From contig CAYTSA010000058.1 in NCBI GenBank assembly GCA_964440345.1, positions 1-25,270 of the forward strand: a stretch of 25,270 nt of DNA. The letters run 5' to 3'. Position 1 is the stretch's first letter, and each line of letters begins with the position of its first letter. Both the position numbers and the translations under genes were made by a program. This document shows, in pieces, positions 1 through 6,820 of this stretch. Source of the stretch: CAYTSA01 sp964440345 (GTDB taxonomy: Bacteria; Desulfobacterota; Desulfovibrionia; Desulfovibrionales; Desulfovibrionaceae). The notes beneath the pieces were generated by a model. It searched no databases. It was not told where the DNA came from and saw only the letters and a program-made list of their open reading frames with translations.

Positions 1-1
1 C

Positions 2-664
2 GTCAGTTTGTGCGCAGCTTTTGCTGGCGGCGTTTCCAGCTCGTGGAAGGCGGCGGGGCTGCTCGCCCTGGGCGTGGCGGCCTCCATGTCCCGCACCGGC
101 CTGGCTGCGACCGCCGGGGTGCTCTTGCTTTGCGCGCCGGCCCGGCTGGAAGTTCGGAGCGCTCTGGCTCTGCTCTGCGCTGTCGGGATATGGCTCGCCT
201 TTCTGGTCCGGGGCCTTACCCTGGAACACCTGGACCGCTACTGGATGTGGTACGCCGGCGCCCGGTTGTTCATGGAAGAGCCCTGGGGATTACTTGCCGG
301 CTTTGCGCCAGGCCGGCCGTTGCCAGCGCCCGTGCCAGCCAGCCTTGAGGCGTTGTGGTCCAGCCAAAACAAGGACTGGAGCCTGTGGGGCGTCTATCCC
401 TTTCATTTTCATGGCTTCTGGCTGCGCGCCAGCGTCACCTGGGGGGCTTTGGCTACAGCTGCTGGGGCTGCGTTTCTGGCCACAGCCAGCGCGCGCAATC
501 GCATGATGCTGGGCCTGGTTGTTGTCTGCGCCGCCATGGGCGCAACAATGGGCCTCTTTTACCTCAGCAACGTGGGACCAGTGCTGTTGCTGGCGTTTTT
601 TGCAGCGCTGGAGCCGCCCCGTAAAGGAGTCTCTCCGTGTCAAGCGTATCCGTCCTTATCCTGA
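2..664 (+). CDS. O-antigen ligase/polymerase-like membrane protein (5' partial)
   Basis: C-terminal part of a polytopic inner-membrane protein that enters from the left edge, so its true start is outside the window. Hydrophobic segments alternate with a long periplasmic-type loop (about residues 70-135). Seen directly: an 'SRTG' motif followed by a membrane helix, then 'WYAGARLFMEEPW', then 'FHFHGFWLR' leading into another helix. These match the order of motifs in the Wzy_C/WaaL O-antigen ligase superfamily, which transfers or polymerises undecaprenyl-linked O-polysaccharide in the periplasm. The stop overlaps the start of the next gene, a glycosyltransferase, by 28 bases, which supports a shared LPS or polysaccharide operon. 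Ligase and polymerase cannot be told apart from this fragment. Confidence 0.6.
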   Translation, partial: VSLCAAFAGGVSSSWKAAGLLALGVAASMSRTGLAATAGVLLLCAPARLEVRSALALLCAVGIWLAFLVRGLTLEHLDRYWMWYAGARLFMEEPWGLLAGFAPGRPLPAPVPASLEALWSSQNKDWSLWGVYPFHFHGFWLRASVTWGALATAAGAAFLATASARNRMMLGLVVVCAAMGATMGLFYLSNVGPVLLLAFFAALEPPRKGVSPCQAYPSLS

Positions 665-1437
665 CAAAGAACGAGGTGCGGAACCTGCCCGGGTGTCTGG
701 CGTCCGTGCGGTTTAGCGACGACGTGCATGTGCTGGACTCCTGCTCCGAGGACCGCACCCAGGAGCTGGCGAGTCTGAGCGGCGCAAGGATTACAGTGCG
801 GCCTTTCGACTCCTGGGCCGCGCATCAGAACTGGGCTCTGCGCAACCTGGACTTTGCTCACCCCTGGGTGCTGTACATAGACGCAGACGAGCGGGTCTCG
901 CCCCGGCTGGAGTCGTCCATCCACCGGGCTGCAGCAATGCCCGGAGACGCCGTGGCCTTTTACATACGCCGGCAGGACCATTGCATGGGCCGGCCCTTGC
1001 GCCGAGCGCAGATGACTGCATGGTACCCGCGGCTGTTCCGGCCGCAACGCATTCGCTACGAACGGCTGGTGAATCCGGTGACGCTCATTGACGGACCAGC
1101 CGGCCGTTTGGAGGGCTTGCTGCTGCACTACCCCTTTTCTAAGGGGTTGGACCACTGGCTGAACCGCCACCGCTGGTACGCGGCGCTGGAGGCCGAGCAG
1201 GCCATGACAGAACCAGGGGAATCTCTGTTGCGGTTGTTGGGAACGCCGGGCCGGAGGCGCCAGGGGCTGAAGCGGCTTTTCAACAGGCTGCCCATGCGGC
1301 CAGCGCTGCGTTTTGCGTATATGTACCTGGTCCGCGGCGGCTTTACCGACGGCCGGGCTGGGCTGCGGTACTGCCTGTTGCAGGCCTGGTACCAGCAGCT
1401 TATTGTTCAGGAAGAGAAAAGGCTGCGAAAAAAATGA
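637..1437 (+). CDS. Family 2 glycosyltransferase, WaaE/KdtX-like
   Basis: Cytoplasmic GT-A fold glycosyltransferase of 266 residues. The N-terminus 'SVSVLILTKNE' is the first strand of GT2 enzymes and 'DADE' at residues 82-85 is the metal-binding DxD-type motif. The short GT2 form with conserved 'NEVRNLPGCL' and 'RLFRPQR' is typical of LPS core glycosyltransferases such as WaaE (beta-1,4-glucosyltransferase acting on heptose I). The GTG start at 637 is chosen because TAAAGGAG ends 7 bases upstream; the gene overlaps the end of the O-antigen ligase-like gene. The basic C-terminus suggests a peripheral membrane location. The exact donor and acceptor sugars cannot be read from the sequence. Confidence 0.8.
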   Translation: MSSVSVLILTKNEVRNLPGCLASVRFSDDVHVLDSCSEDRTQELASLSGARITVRPFDSWAAHQNWALRNLDFAHPWVLYIDADERVSPRLESSIHRAAAMPGDAVAFYIRRQDHCMGRPLRRAQMTAWYPRLFRPQRIRYERLVNPVTLIDGPAGRLEGLLLHYPFSKGLDHWLNRHRWYAALEAEQAMTEPGESLLRLLGTPGRRRQGLKRLFNRLPMRPALRFAYMYLVRGGFTDGRAGLRYCLLQAWYQQLIVQEEKRLRKK

Positions 1438-1483
1438 ATTATCGCCAGTTGGCATTTCTCTCATTTTGGCTTACCCAGCCCTC

Positions 1484-2782
1484 ATGACTTTTGTACGAAC
1501 AGCTTTTATTTCCTTGGCGGTCTTCCTTCTTGCCGCCGCGTCCGGTTCGGCCTCTGGTAAGACCCTTGCGAACGTGGAGGGCGCCTATGGCTACCCATTT
1601 GCCGATCCTTTTGTGGCCACAGTGCTGGGCACGCCACAACACATGCAGGCGCCCCTCCCGACGGACTTGCCTGTTCGCGAGCACTCCTTGCGCTTTCCCT
1701 CGCAGCATGTGCCCACCGCCTTCTGGTACAACGAACAGCTGTTTTTCACCACGGCCATGCAGGACGAACCCGCGCCCCTGGTCTTTGTCGTCGCCGGCAC
1801 AGGCGCAGGGCCGGACGGCGGCAAGATGCGCCGGCTCATGTCCGTACTCTATGCAGCCGGCTTCCACGTGGCGAACCTGCCCTCGCCCACACACAGCAAT
1901 TTTCTGGTCGCCGCGTCGGACACCCAGGCCGCCGGCTACCTGCCGCTGGACGCCGCAGACCTTCTCCGGGTGATGCAACGCATTCGGGACGAGGCGCTGG
2001 ACCAGTCCTTGATAACCGGCTACCGGCTGGCCGGGTACAGCCTGGGCGCAGCCCACGCCCTCATCATCGCCCACATGGACGCTGCAGACCCCCGATTTTA
2101 TTTTGAACGCGTGATGGCCATCAACCCGCCGGTGGATTTGTACGCCTCCGCCGCCATTCTGGACAGCTATCTGGGCGGCCTGGAGAACGCCCAACAGACC
2201 ATCCGCAGGCTGGTGGCGTCCTTTGCCAGATTCTATGAGAAGGAAGAAGCCGTCACCCTTACTGACGACTTTCTCTATCGCTTGTATTTGCAGGAAGACA
2301 TCCCTGCCAAGGACCTGCGCACGGCCGTGGGCGTCTCCTTCCGGCTGACATCGGCCAGCATGGTTTTCAGCGCGGACGTGTGTCTGAACGCCGGCTATAT
2401 TCTGCCCCAGGGAACACTGCTGGGCATTGCCGAGAATTACGAGCCGTATTTCAATGCTGCAGTGCAGGTAGGTTTTGTGGACTATTTTAACGAATTTCTG
2501 CTGCCGTTTCTGCTGTTTCGGGGCAGTGTGGCGGACAGGGAGGAGGCCCTGGCCGGCCTGAGCCTGAACCGGCTGGAAACATGGCTGGCCTCAGCGAAGC
2601 ACGTGGCTGTGGCGACCAACGCAGACGAGCTTATTCTGACCCGGGGCGACCTCCAATACATCAGCAACACGTTTGGAGACCGGGCCCGCATCTACCCCAC
2701 TGGCGGCCACTGCGGCAACATGGCCTACCCTGACAACGAACGGTTCTATGTAGACTGGCTACGAGGGGAGGACGCGCCATGA
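1484..2782 (+). CDS. Secreted alpha/beta hydrolase, partner of MlaA
   Basis: Predicted exported serine hydrolase of 432 residues. The ATG at 1484 gives a clean Sec signal peptide (basic start, hydrophobic core, then Ala/Ser-rich cleavage region by about residue 25); the reading frame is open further upstream but that part overlaps the preceding gene and looks non-coding. No strong ribosome binding site is visible. A full catalytic triad can be proposed: Ser186 in the nucleophile elbow 'GYSLG', Asp381 in 'NADEL' and His409 in 'GGHCG'. The stop overlaps the start of the mlaA-type gene by ATGA, so the two are probably translationally coupled. Co-expression with an outer-membrane phospholipid removal lipoprotein suggests a lipase or phospholipase role, but that is inference. 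The substrate is unknown. Confidence 0.75.
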   Translation: MTFVRTAFISLAVFLLAAASGSASGKTLANVEGAYGYPFADPFVATVLGTPQHMQAPLPTDLPVREHSLRFPSQHVPTAFWYNEQLFFTTAMQDEPAPLVFVVAGTGAGPDGGKMRRLMSVLYAAGFHVANLPSPTHSNFLVAASDTQAAGYLPLDAADLLRVMQRIRDEALDQSLITGYRLAGYSLGAAHALIIAHMDAADPRFYFERVMAINPPVDLYASAAILDSYLGGLENAQQTIRRLVASFARFYEKEEAVTLTDDFLYRLYLQEDIPAKDLRTAVGVSFRLTSASMVFSADVCLNAGYILPQGTLLGIAENYEPYFNAAVQVGFVDYFNEFLLPFLLFRGSVADREEALAGLSLNRLETWLASAKHVAVATNADELILTRGDLQYISNTFGDRARIYPTGGHCGNMAYPDNERFYVDWLRGEDAP

Positions 2783-3573
2783 GGAACATGCTGCTCCCGC
2801 TGCTGCCGGCAGTGGCCATGTTGCTTTTGCTCAGCGGATGCGGGGGCAAGGCGCTGGCTCCAGACGCCGGACCGCCGCCGGACCCGGACATGGCCTTCCA
2901 GGCGCCCGTTAGCCGGCAGCCGGAGAATGCGCCTCCAGCCCGCGACCCCTTGCCTGCTCCCATCGACGACCCCTGGGAAGGCTTCAACCGGTCCATGTAC
3001 ACCTTCAACGCGCAGTTTGACCGGGTGGTTTTCCTGCCCATACTGCGAGTATACAAAGCTGTGCTGCCGGACAAGGCGGAGCAAAGCGTCTCCAACTTTT
3101 TCAACAACCTGGGCGAGCTGCCCACCATGGCCAACTGTCTGCTGCAAGGCAAGCTGCAAGGATTCTTCACTACGCTGGACCGCGTGGTGATCAACTCCAC
3201 CATTGGCCTGCTGGGGGTTTTCGACGTGGCCGGAGAACTGGGCGCCCCTAGATATGAAGAAGATTTTGGCCAGACTCTGGGCGCCTGGGGCGTTGGCAGC
3301 GGTCCGTACCTGGTGTTGCCCTTGCTCGGTCCTTCTTCAGTACGGGACGCAGCCGGCGCCGCCGGGGACTATGCCCTGACGGCGTGGGAGTTTGACGTAT
3401 TGCAAACCAAGGCTGGCCTGAGCTATCCGGAACGCTTGGGCGTAACCGGGGTAAACGCCGTGGACACGCGCAATCAGCAGACTTTCAGATATTACGAGTC
3501 CGGTTCTCCTTTTGAATATCTGCTTATACGCTACCTTTACGCCACCAAGCGCGAACTCGACGTAAAAAAATAA
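2779..3573 (+). CDS. mlaA: MlaA (VacJ) family outer-membrane lipoprotein
   Basis: Lipoprotein of 264 residues that in the Mla system removes phospholipid from the outer leaflet of the outer membrane and passes it toward the periplasmic carrier MlaC. The signal peptide ends in the lipobox 'LSGC' with Cys21 as lipidated residue, followed by a Pro-rich linker (residues 28-62). The MlaA domain starts at 'DPWEGFNR' (64-71) and carries family hallmarks: 'VSNFFNNLGELPT', 'INSTIGLLGVFDVA', 'EEDFGQTLGAWGVG' and 'YLVLPLLGPSSVRDA'. The start overlaps the upstream hydrolase stop (ATGA). No mlaBCDEF genes are in the window, so the rest of the system must lie elsewhere or be replaced. Confidence 0.93.
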   Translation: MRNMLLPLLPAVAMLLLLSGCGGKALAPDAGPPPDPDMAFQAPVSRQPENAPPARDPLPAPIDDPWEGFNRSMYTFNAQFDRVVFLPILRVYKAVLPDKAEQSVSNFFNNLGELPTMANCLLQGKLQGFFTTLDRVVINSTIGLLGVFDVAGELGAPRYEEDFGQTLGAWGVGSGPYLVLPLLGPSSVRDAAGAAGDYALTAWEFDVLQTKAGLSYPERLGVTGVNAVDTRNQQTFRYYESGSPFEYLLIRYLYATKRELDVKK

Positions 3574-3595
3574 CAGGCCGTCTTCCAGTCTTCGC

Positions 3596-3634
3596 TTGTT
3601 TGCGGGCATGAATGTGCTATGATTTTGCATAGCA
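3596..3634 (+). promoter_or_regulatory. Candidate promoter with palindromic operator over the -10
   Basis: TTGTTT at 3596-3601 and TATGAT at 3618-3623, 16 bases apart, form a plausible sigma-70-type promoter after mlaA. A perfect 7-bp inverted repeat TGCTATG/CATAGCA (3615-3621 and 3628-3634, 6-base loop) covers the -10 and ends beside the AGGAAA ribosome binding site of the next gene. It could be an operator or an RNA hairpin affecting translation. Both readings are inference. Confidence 0.35.
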
Positions 3635-3644
3635 GGAAACACCC

Positions 3645-4181
3645 ATGTTTGAAGATGAAAACGAAAATACCACAGCTCCACGGCTTCAGAACAACGGGGT
3701 GGAAGAAGCGCTGCACGGGCTACGGGCCAGATTCATTGTTGGCGGCTGGGCTGTGGGCGGCGTTGCCGGCGGTTTGGCCTGGCTGCAAGCGCCCGAGGAA
3801 GGGGAATTGTACATCCGTGTCCTTACAGCGCTGGGCCTGACCATGCTTGCCGGCACAGCCGGCGGCTTTGCCGGGGTTTTCGCCCGCACGGCGGCGGCGC
3901 ATCTGTCCCGCAGCAGCGAGCAAGGCGAAACGCACACTGACGACGCTGTGAGCGGCGCCGCCCTGGGGTCTTTTTGCGGGTCGTTTCTGGGCGTGGTGGC
4001 CGTGTTGCTGCTCGGTTCTCCTGTTAACATGAACTTGGGAGCGGCTTGGGGAGCCGGCGTCGGCGGACTGGCAGGAGCCTTGCCGGGCGGAGTTTCCCGG
4101 GTGCTGCTGCGCATGATGGTGATGGACAGCCGGGTCCGGCGCCAGGATAAACAGGAGAAAAAGGAGGCCCGTAAGCAATGA
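3645..4181 (+). CDS. Small Gly/Ala-rich membrane protein, unknown function
   Basis: Protein of 178 residues that I do not recognise. A polar N-terminus of about 25 residues precedes two Gly-rich hydrophobic hairpins (about residues 30-48 with 60-85, and 105-125 with 130-150), separated by a charged loop at about 88-102. The C-terminus is strongly basic with many Lys and Arg. The Gly-zipper-like composition ('GGWAVGGVAGGLAW', 'GAAWGAGVGGLAGAL') suggests packed membrane helices. ATG 3645 is preceded by AGGAAA at a normal distance. The stop overlaps the DUF523 start by ATGA, so the two genes are probably co-translated. The protein could be a glycine-zipper type inner-membrane protein; no function can be claimed. 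Confidence 0.7.
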   Translation: MFEDENENTTAPRLQNNGVEEALHGLRARFIVGGWAVGGVAGGLAWLQAPEEGELYIRVLTALGLTMLAGTAGGFAGVFARTAAAHLSRSSEQGETHTDDAVSGAALGSFCGSFLGVVAVLLLGSPVNMNLGAAWGAGVGGLAGALPGGVSRVLLRMMVMDSRVRRQDKQEKKEARKQ

Positions 4182-4645
4182 TTGTTGTCAGCGCATGTTT
4201 GGCCGGGGTCTGCTGCCGGTACGACGGCGGCCATGCGGCGCATCAGCTGGTCATAGAACTGCTTCGCCGGTCCAAGGCGCTGCCACTGTGCCCAGAGCAG
4301 CTTGGCGGCCTGCCCACGCCGCGAAAACCGTATGAGCGCCGAAGAGACCGCATCATTTCCCAAGAGGGCAAGGACGCCACCGGCCATTTTGTGCGGGGAG
4401 CCAAGGAAGCTTTGCGGCTGGCGCGGCTCATGGGCTGCACGGCGGCTTTGCTCAAATCCCGGTCCCCTTCCTGCGGGGTGGACCTCATCTATGACGGGGA
4501 GTTCACCGGCACGCTGGTCGCCGGCCAGGGCGTGTTCACGGAACTCCTCAGAGCCCATGGCTTCAGCGTGCAGTCAGACATGGACATGGGCATGGAGTCT
4601 TTTGTCCGGGAGCATCTGGGCAGTGGCCTTGCCGGAAACATCTAG
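4178..4645 (+). CDS. DUF523 family protein, TudS-like [4Fe-4S] desulfidase candidate
   Basis: Compact cytoplasmic protein of 155 residues with the complete DUF523 signature: 'SACLAGV..RYDGG' at the N-terminus, 'CPEQLGGLPTPR', 'GRD/GKDATGHF..GA', 'LLKSRSPSCG' and 'IYDGEFTG'. Characterised members (thiouracil desulfidase TudS) hold a [4Fe-4S] cluster on three conserved cysteines; the equivalents here are Cys7, Cys38 and Cys99. An extra Cys12-Cys13 pair lies in the first motif. By family knowledge the enzyme would remove sulfur from thiolated bases or a related sulfur compound. The substrate in this organism is not known. The TAG stop lies inside the left end of a structured repeat. Confidence 0.85.
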   Translation: MIVVSACLAGVCCRYDGGHAAHQLVIELLRRSKALPLCPEQLGGLPTPRKPYERRRDRIISQEGKDATGHFVRGAKEALRLARLMGCTAALLKSRSPSCGVDLIYDGEFTGTLVAGQGVFTELLRAHGFSVQSDMDMGMESFVREHLGSGLAGNI

Positions 4646-4761
4646 AGCATTTCACAGTTGAAATGCTCTGCAAGGATTTGCTTGCAAATCATTGCCGTGA
4701 AATGCTTGTAGACGGGCTTTGCCCGTCGTAATGCAAGCATTTTAATCGTTAAATGCTATAG
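4642..4761. repeat. Structured intergenic repeat, family A copy 1
   Basis: This 120-bp element is nearly identical to 24124-24245 (3 substitutions and a 2-base indel). Its ends are inverted repeats, left CTAGAGCATTT and right AAATGCTATAG (one mismatch). Inside are further palindromes: CATTTCA/TGAAATG near the left end, GATTTG/CAAATC, AAATGCTTG/CAAGCATTT, and a perfect hairpin GACGGGC-TTT-GCCCGTC at 4711-4727. It fills the gap between two convergent genes and includes the TAG stop of the DUF523 gene. The TA at each end would fit a non-autonomous element moved by an IS630/mariner-type transposase, but that is inference. It may also act as a two-way terminator. Confidence 0.85.
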
Positions 4762-4778
4762 GAGAATGCGGCGAGGCG

Positions 4779-5627
4779 TCACCCCTTGCTGAGCGTGGCG
4801 CGCAAGGTCTCCAGACGCTCTATAAGCTTGTCCAGCACATTCATGAATGTCTCTTCAGTAACGCCCAGCCGCTCGAACACTGCTTCTGAGACCGCATACT
4901 GCATGCCGTCCATTCCCTGGCCCACGCCAGCCATGCGCACAGACGCGTCTGCAGCATGGACTAGGTCCAGGGCCAGACTGCGGCCCTGAAATTCGTCCGG
5001 CTTCAACCTATACTCCACCACCTGAACGATATCTTCCGGGATGGACCATTCCCGCAGCAGCACAGCCCCTGCCTCAGCGTGGTCTACGCCCAGGGTTTGC
5101 CGTTCAGCTTCTTCAAAGGATATTTCTTTTTCTTCCGCCAGTTGGACAATTTTGCTTCCGTCTATCTCCAAAAACTGGCCCATAACCATTTTGCCCACGT
5201 TGGCGAGCAGCCCGGCGGTGAAGGTGAAATCCGGGGCCTCAACGCTCAGCTCGTTTGCCAACAGCTCTGAAGCGACCGCTAAGGCCAGGGACTGCTCCAG
5301 CAACGCTTGCGGCGGCAAGTCGTAGCCTTTGACTTCGTGCTTGAGATACTGGGCCGCGGCCACAGTGAGCAACAGCTCCCATACCCTTTTGGAGCCCAAA
5401 CGGACAATGGCGTCGCGCATGGTGGTTATCTTATGCGCTGCGCCAAAGTACGGCGCGTTGGCCACCCGCAGCAACGTCACCGTCAGGTTCGGGTCATACT
5501 CCAGCGTTTGCGCCAGTTTCTGCATGTCCACTTCCGGATCGCGCAGCAGTTGCATGGCGTCCTGCAGGGCCGCCGGAAGGGTCTCAATCTTCTTGACGCG
5601 GGCGAGGATAAGGTTTCGTTTAATCAT
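4779..5627 (-). CDS. HDOD domain protein with degenerate HD motif
   Basis: Cytoplasmic signalling protein of 282 residues made almost entirely of an HDOD domain (about residues 12-215). Seen: 'LPALPAAL'-like start, 'DPNLTVTLLRVANAPYFG', 'TMRDAIVRLG' and 'AGLLANVGKMVM'. In the last motif the usual His-Asp pair is Ala142-Asn143, so metal-dependent phosphodiesterase activity is not expected; many HDOD proteins are likewise non-catalytic adaptors. ATG 5627 is chosen because it overlaps the cheD stop (ATGA) and begins the domain correctly; the frame extends 65 codons upstream but only as cheD antisense-frame noise. HDOD proteins of related bacteria act in chemotaxis and regulatory networks, and its place behind cheX and cheD suggests the same here. 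Confidence 0.85.
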   Translation of the reverse strand: MIKRNLILARVKKIETLPAALQDAMQLLRDPEVDMQKLAQTLEYDPNLTVTLLRVANAPYFGAAHKITTMRDAIVRLGSKRVWELLLTVAAAQYLKHEVKGYDLPPQALLEQSLALAVASELLANELSVEAPDFTFTAGLLANVGKMVMGQFLEIDGSKIVQLAEEKEISFEEAERQTLGVDHAEAGAVLLREWSIPEDIVQVVEYRLKPDEFQGRSLALDLVHAADASVRMAGVGQGMDGMQYAVSEAVFERLGVTEETFMNVLDKLIERLETLRATLSKG

Positions 5628-6097
5628 AGTTCCCACATCTCTTTTCTTGAGGTGACGAGCACCTTTCCGGTGTTCATATGCAACCGCACAGTGCGCGGCT
5701 TGCTGCCCCCCATGTCGCTGGCGGCCAGCTTGATGCCGTTTTTCTCCAGCAGCCGCAGCAACGCTTCCTGGTTTTTGCCGCCCATGTTGAAGGTGTTCTT
5801 CAGGTTCAGCATGGAGCTGCACCCGGCGGCCTTGAGCACCAGACGGTCCTTGCGGGCGCCCATGTCGTACATCCGCCGGATCATCCGGGGCACGCCATGG
5901 GTAACAAATTTATACGGTTCCCTGGCCGCGTCCTGTCCTGGCCCTGGCTGCGGCAGCAAACAATGAATAAGACCGCCTACCCCGGCCGCAGGATCAAAAG
6001 CGGTCAAGCCCAGGCATGAACCCAGCGAGTGTGTTACCAGCACGTCATTCTTGCGCTTGCTTATTTCCATGCAGGAGATGCCTACAGTTATGTCCAT
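5624..6097 (-). CDS. cheD: Chemoreceptor glutamine deamidase CheD
   Basis: CheD of 157 residues, which deamidates glutamines of methyl-accepting chemotaxis proteins and in some species binds CheC/CheX-type phosphatases. The catalytic residues of the family are in place: Cys28 in 'LGSCLGL', His45 in 'GGLIHCLLP' and a preceding Thr22. The later conserved motifs 'KAAGCSSML', 'NMGGKNQEALL' and 'GKVLV' are present, and the length is normal. It lies 43 bases after cheX and overlaps the HDOD gene by four bases, so the three probably form one transcript. The ribosome binding site is weak. Confidence 0.93.
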   Translation of the reverse strand: MDITVGISCMEISKRKNDVLVTHSLGSCLGLTAFDPAAGVGGLIHCLLPQPGPGQDAAREPYKFVTHGVPRMIRRMYDMGARKDRLVLKAAGCSSMLNLKNTFNMGGKNQEALLRLLEKNGIKLAASDMGGSKPRTVRLHMNTGKVLVTSRKEMWEL

Positions 6098-6140
6098 TGC
6101 AGTGTCCGGTTAGAGGATAGGGAAGAACGCGCCTGAAAGA

Positions 6141-6614
6141 CTATTCTGCGTCTTCCATGGAAATCGCCACCACCAAGTCGCCATCTTTGGTGGAAAAAGG
6201 GATGCCCAGCACCGGGGCGTCGGCCACATGGTCTATGGTGTGGTTATCGCCGCACACCACAGTAGGCGGCGAAGAATCAAACTCTATGTCCGCCTCGCTA
6301 AGCTTCTCCCGGGCGTAGCCAGAGATCATATTGGTCAGCTCGGCGATGATGTCCACCACGTCCTCGTTGATTATGGCGTATTCCGTCATCATCATACTGC
6401 CGGCCACAGCCACGGCTGCGTCCTTGGAAAAGGTGATGGAAAAGACTCCCTTGGAGTAGCCCGTCACGCCCATCAGGCCGGTAACGTCGCCTTGCGAGGA
6501 AAAATTCTTGGAGATGAACGGCTTGCCTGGAACAGCGTCCACCTGGGCCATGGAGGATAATATATAGACAACTGCGTCGAGAAATGGATTGATGAAGTCA
6601 ACGTCGTAACGCAT
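6141..6614 (-). CDS. cheX: CheX-like chemotaxis phosphatase
   Basis: Protein of about 157 residues in the CheC/CheX/FliY phosphatase family, which dephosphorylates CheY-P. The CheX hallmark is the ExxN motif; here it is 'IAELTNMISG' around residues 95-105, on the helix that carries the catalytic Glu and Asn. The start 'MRYDVDFINPF' at 6614 matches usual CheX starts and has GATGGG seven bases upstream; in-frame ATGs at 6620 and 6626 are alternatives. It leads the cheX-cheD-HDOD operon. No receptor or kinase gene is nearby, so the module probably feeds into chemotaxis proteins encoded elsewhere. Confidence 0.85.
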   Translation of the reverse strand: MRYDVDFINPFLDAVVYILSSMAQVDAVPGKPFISKNFSSQGDVTGLMGVTGYSKGVFSITFSKDAAVAVAGSMMMTEYAIINEDVVDIIAELTNMISGYAREKLSEADIEFDSSPPTVVCGDNHTIDHVADAPVLGIPFSTKDGDLVVAISMEDAE

Positions 6615-6681
6615 GACCATACCCATCTGAAATGTATTTATGTACAAAAAAGATCATACACTGAGCCCCCCTGTAGTATGT

Positions 6682-6710
6682 TTCATAGAAAATTTATGCG
6701 GGGTTTGCAA
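6682..6710 (-). promoter_or_regulatory. Candidate promoter of the cheX-cheD-HDOD operon
   Basis: On the minus strand TTGCAA (6710-6705) and TATGAA (6687-6682) are separated by 17 bases, about 70 bases before the cheX start. It resembles a housekeeping promoter with a weak -10. I saw no sigma-28 match here. Confidence 0.35.
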
Positions 6711-6820
6711 TGCAGTTTGCCATGTTATTGTCATGTTATAACGCCCCATCGTTGCTTCCCACTGATCTGCCTCCCATTGATCTGCTGGACGCTTTGTACT
6801 GGCCAGCGTAAAGTTCATTC

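Noticed and set aside
1313..1483. Longer start for the alpha/beta hydrolase
   Set aside because: It would overlap the glycosyltransferase gene by 125 bases and hide the clear signal peptide starting at 1484.
5628..5822. N-terminal extension of the first HDOD protein
   Set aside because: It lies within cheD in another frame; the ATGA overlap at 5627 fits better.
6700..6735. Sigma-54 (-24/-12) promoter for cheX on the minus strand
   Set aside because: TGGC and TTGC are visible but GG and GC are 11 bases apart instead of 10; spacing is strict for this sigma factor.
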